DNA from: Zygaena filipendulae
Taxonomy: Eukaryota > Arthropoda > Insecta > Lepidoptera > Zygaenidae
Length of the DNA: 64,000 nt
Reading direction: 5' to 3'
Assembly: GCA_907165275.2 (NCBI GenBank)
Contig: OU015664.1
Location: 4,488,001 to 4,552,000 of the forward strand
Position 1 is the first letter of the stretch. Each line of letters begins with the position of its first letter. The translations under genes and the position numbers were made by a program. Shown here one piece after another: positions 58,506-64,000 of the stretch. Under the pieces are notes generated by a model that was not told the DNA's origin, made no database searches, and was given only the letters and a program-made list of their open reading frames with translations.

Positions 58506-58779
58506 CCGGATTTTGAATTGATGAATTATTGAAAAAATACTTAGATAAAACGCCTTAAAGTTTAGGAGTGGGAGGTCGCGACATCATAAATACCTACCTA
58601 AGTATAAAGTGTGCCTAGGTGTGACTTTCAACTAAATGTATCGTCGTTATTTTGTGAATACGTAAAAAAAGGAAAAATACATGTCCAATATTTTTTATTA
58701 AAATACAAGATGGACTAAATCATGGACCAATAAAACTAATTGGTCCATGACTAAATATTAAAATTTAGTCACCATGCCC
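58506..58779 (+). mobile_element. MITE family M1 copy carrying a 29-bp micro-insertion
   Basis: Landmarks AAACGCCTTAAAGTTTAGG, CATGTCCAATATTTTTTATT and the right end TTTAGTCACCATGCCC. Interrupted at 58721-58749, where the M1 consensus reads straight through GGACTAAA. Confidence 0.6.
58721..58749. mobile_element. 29-bp palindromic micro-insertion, copy 2
   Basis: CATGGACCAAT-AAAACTA-ATTGGTCCATG with 11-bp inverted ends, flanked by perfect 7-bp direct repeats ACTAAAT (58714-58720 and 58750-58756). The empty site is visible in the M1 copy at 18981-19010. Confidence 0.65.
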
Positions 58780-59465
58780 AAGTAACTTTTATTGATATCA
58801 TATTTCAGTTTCAATCAGAAAAAAAACAATTTAGTGCAAAGACATTCTATATAATTATCATTGATTTAGTGATTGAGAAATAGAGAACGCCTTTTATGTC
58901 AGGAATGCCGATTGATCGAAAAATCTTTCTTTATAAAAATAAATGTTTTCTGACCCAAATTTGCGAGTCTTGAAGTTTTTTTCCGGCGTCGGTAATTAAG
59001 ATGATAGTAGCCCTAAATACAGGGGATAAATCTCTGGCAATTTAGAATATTATTTCAATTAAAGGAAACTAATACAGTATCATAGTGACATTGGATTTTT
59101 TTTATCACGGAACAGAGATTTCTCGCGGGAATACCGATACGGGTGAAACTGTGGGGGTAACAGCTGTTTGCGTTATTCTTCCAAAAATCTAACCAGCAAG
59201 TACAGACTCTACCTAGAGCACAACGGAGACGCTCGCACGATGTGTTCGCAAGTTCATCGACCCACTGCTAGTTGTTGCTTTCTATTTCATGCGCTAGTCT
59301 TGCTGCTTACCTAGTTAACGATCACTAAAAGTTTCGCTAAATACCTATTCGCTTGAGACGCACCGTCCAAAGTCAAAGGGCAGTAGGATATTTCAAGACA
59401 GAAAAAAACAGAGGAAATTGTGTTTTAGCCCTGCCGGAAAATTGGCACATAGCTGCATAATTTGT

Positions 59466-59667
59466 TCGGATCAACGCACAGCCTAAACCACTGATCGTAG
59501 TGACCTGAAACTTGAAAGGTGTGTTCTTTGTATGACGTAGACATCCGATAAGAAAGTATTAATGAAAATTCAACCTCTAAGCGGATGAAAAGGGGTTGCA
59601 AATTTTGTATGGGACAATCCGCGGGAAATTCGAAATTATCGCGGGTGAAACCGCGCGGGACAGCTAG
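59466..59667 (+). mobile_element. Helitron-like subfamily B copy
   Basis: GATCAACGCACAGCCTAAAC, GTGACCTGAAACTTGAAAGG, GCGGATGAAAAGGGGTTGC, ending GGTGAAACCGCGCGGGACAGCTAG. The 5' head is missing. Confidence 0.6.
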
Positions 59668-60416
59668 TTTCCTTTCTGTAGCCTTTCTGTATCCTTTAAT
59701 TTTATAATATACATATATATACCTACATCTAAATAAAATTGAAGTGTCTTTTGTGACATACATACAAACGTATGTCAAAATTACAGCTTTTTACTAAATG
59801 CATGTGAAAGTATATACATTATTTGTAACAAAACACCAATTATAAAACTTTTTATTTTTCTGTCTGTCCGTTTATTCTGCCTTATCTACGGTACGGTTAG
59901 ATCGGTTTTGGCAAGACATCAAAGATTTTATAAGGAGTACATAAGGCAGATGTTATTAGAAGTAACTTAGGCTACTTTTATCAGAGTTCCTGTGGGAATT
60001 CCTAAACTCACGAAGGTGAAATCGCAGGCATAGCTGCCCCGAGATTTCTTCTAATAACGTCTAAACTATGGTGAAGACTGTAAGGACGTAACGTGTTATT
60101 AGATAGAATCAGCTATGGTTTCTTACAGTCAGTTAAACTACAATCTACTTTGCATCCAAAGTAGATATCTGTCACTATTTTCAAAGCAAACCACTAAAGA
60201 CTATAGATCAATTTAAATATTTCTTAACGCTTCGGCACAAAATATATAAACATTAGGTATTATAACAGTTGCATTATGTTTCCACGTTAATCTTATGTAA
60301 CAAAAAAGTATGGTGATAAGAAACAATGCTTCCAGCCAACCGTTAAACGTATATTGTAGCTCCGAACTAAACTCAAGGTTATGAAGGTAGTACACTGTAA
60401 TTCTGTGATGGCTCCA

Positions 60417-60773
60417 CTTCACAATGGACCATGATGGGCCACTATAGACATGCACGATTATGTAGAGGGCATGATTGTCTATGCGTGGCCATCATCGCCG
60501 GTAGTGGTGATCAATCGATAAACTGTCGGTACATCAATGGAATGATAGCCCATGATTACGTGCGCGTCTATACAATCGCCGATTACTCAGTACGTAGTTG
60601 TCTCGGGTAGTACAGTGTAGACTTCTCTATAAAAATCGATTAAGCTTTTTATTTTCTTAGATAATGCCAGTAATACAATATATGTACAAGCCTTTTCATT
60701 GATTATGTCTTATCAAGAGTTGCCCGATCATGGTGGCCATGATGGACGATCTTTTGATGGGCCCATTGTGAAG
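60417..60773. mobile_element. putative MITE with CTTCACAATGG ends
   Basis: Left end CTTCACAATGGACCATGATG, right end ATGGGCCCATTGTGAAG (inverted). Internal ATGATGGCC/GGCCATCAT words give further pairing. Target duplication not resolved. Confidence 0.35.
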
Positions 60774-61171
60774 AGGGCCCATGAAGCTAATTCATACAAT
60801 TTTTACGGTAAAATTTATACGTATCTTTATAATATAAAAAGAGAACAGGAGAAAAGACCTTTCTTTAGTTTATGTTACTGTAAAACTGAGCTGAGCAAAT
60901 CTAGAAACTGAATATCTCACACTGGTTTGTTCTATAGTTCGGTGTAAAATTACTTGTTAACTTGACAATGTTACGCTGAATAAATACTGTCCAATTTCCG
61001 GCATTGATTGCGCAGTGTCCTTCTTTTCAATTATGAAAAAAAAAACTTGTAAAATGAGTTCATTTTACAAGATTGGTCGCTATCGGTGATAAAAACACAA
61101 ATAAATAATGGTTGATTTTTTAATTTCCTTAATTTCCCATATTTTTGGTGCAGCTGTGATGCCCAAATAAC

Positions 61172-61379
61172 TAATAATATAAATGCGATTGTGAGTTTGT
61201 CTGAGTGTTTGTTTGTTACACTTTCACGCCGTACCCACTCAACCGATCATCATGAAATTTTCCATACATCGTTGTCAAAGGTACCTACACCAGAAAAGGA
61301 TAGGGAACGTTTTATTCCGGAATTCCTGCAGAAACTCCGAAAGTAACGCGGGTGAAACCGCGGAGCAGCAGCCGGCTAG
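61172..61379 (+). mobile_element. Helitron-like copy
   Basis: Starts near AATAATATAAATGCGATTGTG, with GTTTGTTACACTTTCACGCC and CATGAAATTTTCCATAC, and ends GGTGAAACCGCGGAGCAGCAG...GGCTAG. Directly followed by the start of another copy. Confidence 0.55.
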
Positions 61380-61498
61380 TAATATTATGAATGCGAATGT
61401 GAGTTTGTTTGTTTGTTACGCTTTTACACCTTAACTACCTAACCGTACCAATATTTTAAAATTTGGCGTACACGTTGCGCGTCGTGGCAACCCGAAAA

Positions 61499-62081
61499 TA
61501 GGGTTGCCATATCCAAATCCTTGAAACGAGGACCAGCAAACTAAAAAACCCTGACTATTGGGATATTTGGGGAAAAAACCACGGACGCAATTAAAATGCG
61601 GTTTAATATTTAAAAAAAAAAATTATGTTAAAAAATAAACTTAATTTTTATGTTTTATATGTGCTAGGCTACATAATGTAGCAACCGAATGATGTCCTAG
61701 GCACTAGCTAGGCTAGGTGCAGTGCTAGTATATTTTTCACTTTTGCCAATTTTGCTCAAAATTTCTCCTTGTCCAAGTAAGTAGTTATAAAACTGTACAC
61801 AGTGGTACTTTTTAAAATTATATTTCGTAAGAATAATGCTTGAGACAGTTTTCATTGCCAACCTGTTCCTCTCATCGGTCCACTGTGCTTTGATGAGTGT
61901 AAATACGCGTTCTACATTGGCATTGTGAGCCGGCAAACTGAGAAAAATCTGCTATTTTCACCAGCTGTTCATACAATTCTAAGCTTTCAATTTTTATTAA
62001 TTAACTATTTGTCCTCCGCGGATTTCCCCGGACACGCAAGAAAAACCTGACCCGGGTAAAACCAGACGGATCGCAACCCTA
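61499..62081 (-). mobile_element. internally deleted hAT transposon
   Basis: Ends TAGGGTTGCC and CGCAACCCTA are inverted. The flanking 8-mers cccgaaaa and accggaaa agree at six positions, fitting an old hAT target duplication. It contains a broken transposase remnant on the - strand. Confidence 0.6.
61697..61975 (-). pseudogene. hAT transposase C-terminal (dimerisation) remnant
   Basis: The - strand frame from 61936 encodes PAHNANVERVFTLIKAQWTD then ERNRL and KYNF...FYNYLL, the hallmark of the hAT C-terminal dimerisation domain. Immediately upstream, the expected preceding residues (LYEQLVKIADF) continue in a different frame, so at least one frameshift separates them. The rest of the transposase is absent. 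Not functional. Confidence 0.7.
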
Positions 62082-62734
62082 ACCGGAAAGGACATACATA
62101 TTATAATGTATAAGAATGTATCATGAGTCCTCCCCATCCCTATATGATAAATATATGAAAATGTGAGTTTGTTTGTTTATCCTACGCTTTCACGGCTAAA
62201 CTACTCAACGGATCGTCGTTAAATTCTGCATATACGTTGTCATGGGTACAGAGACAGACATAGAGTTATTGTTATCCTGGAATTCCCGCGGGAGCTCGGG
62301 TTGTCACTAACCCAAATGCCACTAACGTTCTATTATAATTTACATCAAACAATTTTTTAGTTTTTCTTTAATCTTAGTACCTAATTGTTATGATAAGTAG
62401 CCGTAGGTTTTGTGGCGTCAATATAATATTTACGCACTGATAAATAACACGTAAGTAGTATCTCATATTTTGTTATCAACTTATCAATATCGTTAGTTGT
62501 CAATTTATCAAGAATCTGATATTACTACACTCTACTCGCAGGTTTTGCGGGCGCGGGCGTTACCTGAACATAAAGTCGTAGGTACCTATTGTAACGATTA
62601 CTTCGAAATGTTGAAAAATAAATCAAAATGGGGAATCCCCGGTTCTGATGAGACCGCTGCGCTGGGAAAATGATACGGTGACTGAAATGCTTTCGCCACT
62701 GCAGCGCTCCTGTGGCTATAGAATGCGAACTTTC

Positions 62735-62905
62735 AGAGTTTGTTGATTTGTATACGCTTTCACTCCTTAAAGGCTTAACCGATCGTCATGAAATTTTGCA
62801 TAGGTACACACTGTCTGGGATACAAAGAAGGATATAGGGTAATTTGGTTCTGAAAATCCCGCGGGATCTCCGAATTTAACGCGGATGAAACCGCAGGGAA
62901 CAATA
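62735..62905 (+). mobile_element. Helitron-like copy, degraded
   Basis: GTTTGTTGATTTGTATACGC, CGATCGTCATGAAATTTTGC, GAAAATCCCGCGGGATCTCC and GCGGATGAAACCGCAGGGAACAA; the terminal CTAG has been lost. Confidence 0.5.
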
Positions 62906-63430
62906 ATCTATTGAAATATTCAAAGAGAAAAAAAAAGAACACCGTCACGTAAATCTTGGTTTTCCTATCGTCACTCCCTCCGCGGTTTAACGCATTTAAT
63001 TTTCCCAACAAGAACCTTTAGTAATTACCTATATTAAAATCTTTTCAGCAATCTAGATGTCTAGTCAAAAAATCCCCTTCAATTCTCCCTTTAAAAAATG
63101 ACATGACGTCAAAACAAGGAATAATTTAGAAAAAGTTTCCATCGTGTACCGCAATCCCACACTGTGTATGCCTATAGATATTATGTGGATACTTACGTAT
63201 ATAGGTACCTAGGTTCACTAGGTGGAAGTGCCAAATGGAAACTTTTGTGATTCTGCTTACTTACTAACTTACATAGGCACTGGCGTGGACAAAAACATTA
63301 GGTAGTTTATGACTATCAATTGAACAGGTTATGACTAACAAGTGAACAATCGTCTTCAGGTAATTAGAAAATTGTGTTTTACATCCCCCAAAATCAGTTA
63401 AGATTAAGAAATAATCATACATTTATTTTT

Positions 63431-63775
63431 AACCGACTTCAAAAAGTATCAATTCGACCCCTATGTGAGGTAAGTTATAATACTCATTGTTGGAATTGCA
63501 CAATATTTGTAAATCTTAATTAATTTCATGAGTTTATGTTTATATTTATTTATGTATGTTCTTCCGCATATTCTCAAAAACTAGAAGTGCGGTTGTAATA
63601 ATTATTTTTATGTCGGATTAGGTATGTATCTTCTAACTTAAAGAACAGTGTAAGTTTTATCAAAATCGGTTTAGTAGATTTCAAAATGTGAAGTGTTAAA
63701 TAGGTATAACTATTAAAAAGACACAAAAATAAATACAATGTAGAAAAAAAATTAAACCGACTTCAAAAGACAGAG
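63431..63775. repeat. dispersed repeat with ACCGACTTCAAAA ends
   Basis: TTAACCGACTTCAAAAAGTATC at the start and AAACCGACTTCAAAAGACAG at the end are in direct orientation. A reverse-orientation relative (GGAAGTCGGTTAAAG) lies at 39696-39710. Confidence 0.4.
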
Positions 63776-64000
63776 TTGAAAAGGAAAAAATAACTTAATA
63801 CCTAGTAGAGGTAAGGTACGGTAACCAGTTTTTGTCATTAGTTAATTTTTTATGAAGAGCTGGTACCAAACTCAAAAAAATGGTTAACCTATTATTAATT
63901 TATTTTTCTCTTTTCAAAAGTAACTTTAATTTATTTAAATTACTCTGTTATTAATTTTGTTGTTTATCCATATCACACTCAGCTCAAATATCAAACACGA

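Larger units (their letters stand above)
61380..62300 (+). mobile_element. Helitron-like copies split by a hAT insertion
   Basis: A second copy starts at once (AATATTATGAATGCGAATGTG), runs to 61498, and resumes after the hAT element at 62082 (ACCGGAAAGGACATACATA). A further partial copy (62145-62300) follows with GTTTGTTTATCCTACGC and GGAATTCCCGCGGGAGC. Confidence 0.45.
62301..64000. other. non-coding end of window
   Basis: Contains one Helitron-like copy (62735-62905) and a dispersed repeat bounded by AACCGACTTCAAAA words (63431-63775). No exon seen. Confidence 0.5.

Noticed and set aside
60699..60911. A 70-codon + strand frame
   Set aside because: Begins inside the putative MITE end and has no family match.
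1..64000. CRISPR arrays, operons or prokaryotic mobile systems
   Set aside because: The tandem repeats found are simple or palindromic without regular spacers, and the genes are spliced animal genes.

Overview
The window looks like nuclear DNA of a lepidopteran (moth or butterfly). Basis: AT-rich intergenic DNA full of short GGTA/TACC runs, intron-rich genes with insect-type proteins, and repeats I recognise as typical of moth genomes (elements bounded by TCCTACTAATATTATAAATG and ACAGCTAGT, RTE/CR1-like LINE tails ending in AAATAAATAAAT, a tRNA-related SINE). I cannot name the species.

Six protein-coding genes can be supported. (1) 730-3092, + strand: the last three coding exons of a classical odorant-binding protein; its 5' exons lie before the window. 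(2) 12585-8243, - strand: cation-dependent mannose-6-phosphate receptor, five exons. (3) 14572-21611, + strand: the NMD factor SMG9, eight exons, divergent from (2). (4) 32315-21823, - strand: a Flattop (CFAP126) homologue, four exons, with a C-terminal extension of roughly 550 residues; it is tail-to-tail with SMG9. (5) 39258-41656, + strand: a bHLH factor of the NHLH/HEN1 class (Drosophila HLH4C), two coding exons. (6) 45946-42212, - strand: an NPC1-family sterol transporter in a single uninterrupted 1244-codon frame, tail-to-tail with (5). The gene models come from reading splice sites, reading phase and family motifs by eye; phases agree at every junction.

Everything else is introns and intergenic DNA rich in non-autonomous mobile elements: a swarm of Helitron-like copies, a five-copy ~310-bp MITE family, two inverted copies of a ~600-bp element, two near-perfect ~130-bp foldbacks, hAT-type insertions with 8-bp target duplications, a broken hAT transposase, a GCC-rich foldback, LINE tails and a SINE. 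From 46.4 kb to the end I see no gene.

The six genes have unrelated jobs (olfaction, lysosomal enzyme sorting, RNA surveillance, cilia or sperm axoneme, neuronal transcription, sterol transport), so this is ordinary chromosome neighbourhood rather than a functional cluster. I did not find a new multi-gene system. The observations most worth a second look are: an in-frame TAA followed by a coding-like 16-residue tail in the mannose-6-phosphate receptor; two 25-29-bp palindromic insertions each flanked by a perfect 7-bp duplication; the extended Flattop protein with an X-box-like site upstream; the intronless NPC1 lacking the usual cytosolic tail; and the paired foldbacks.
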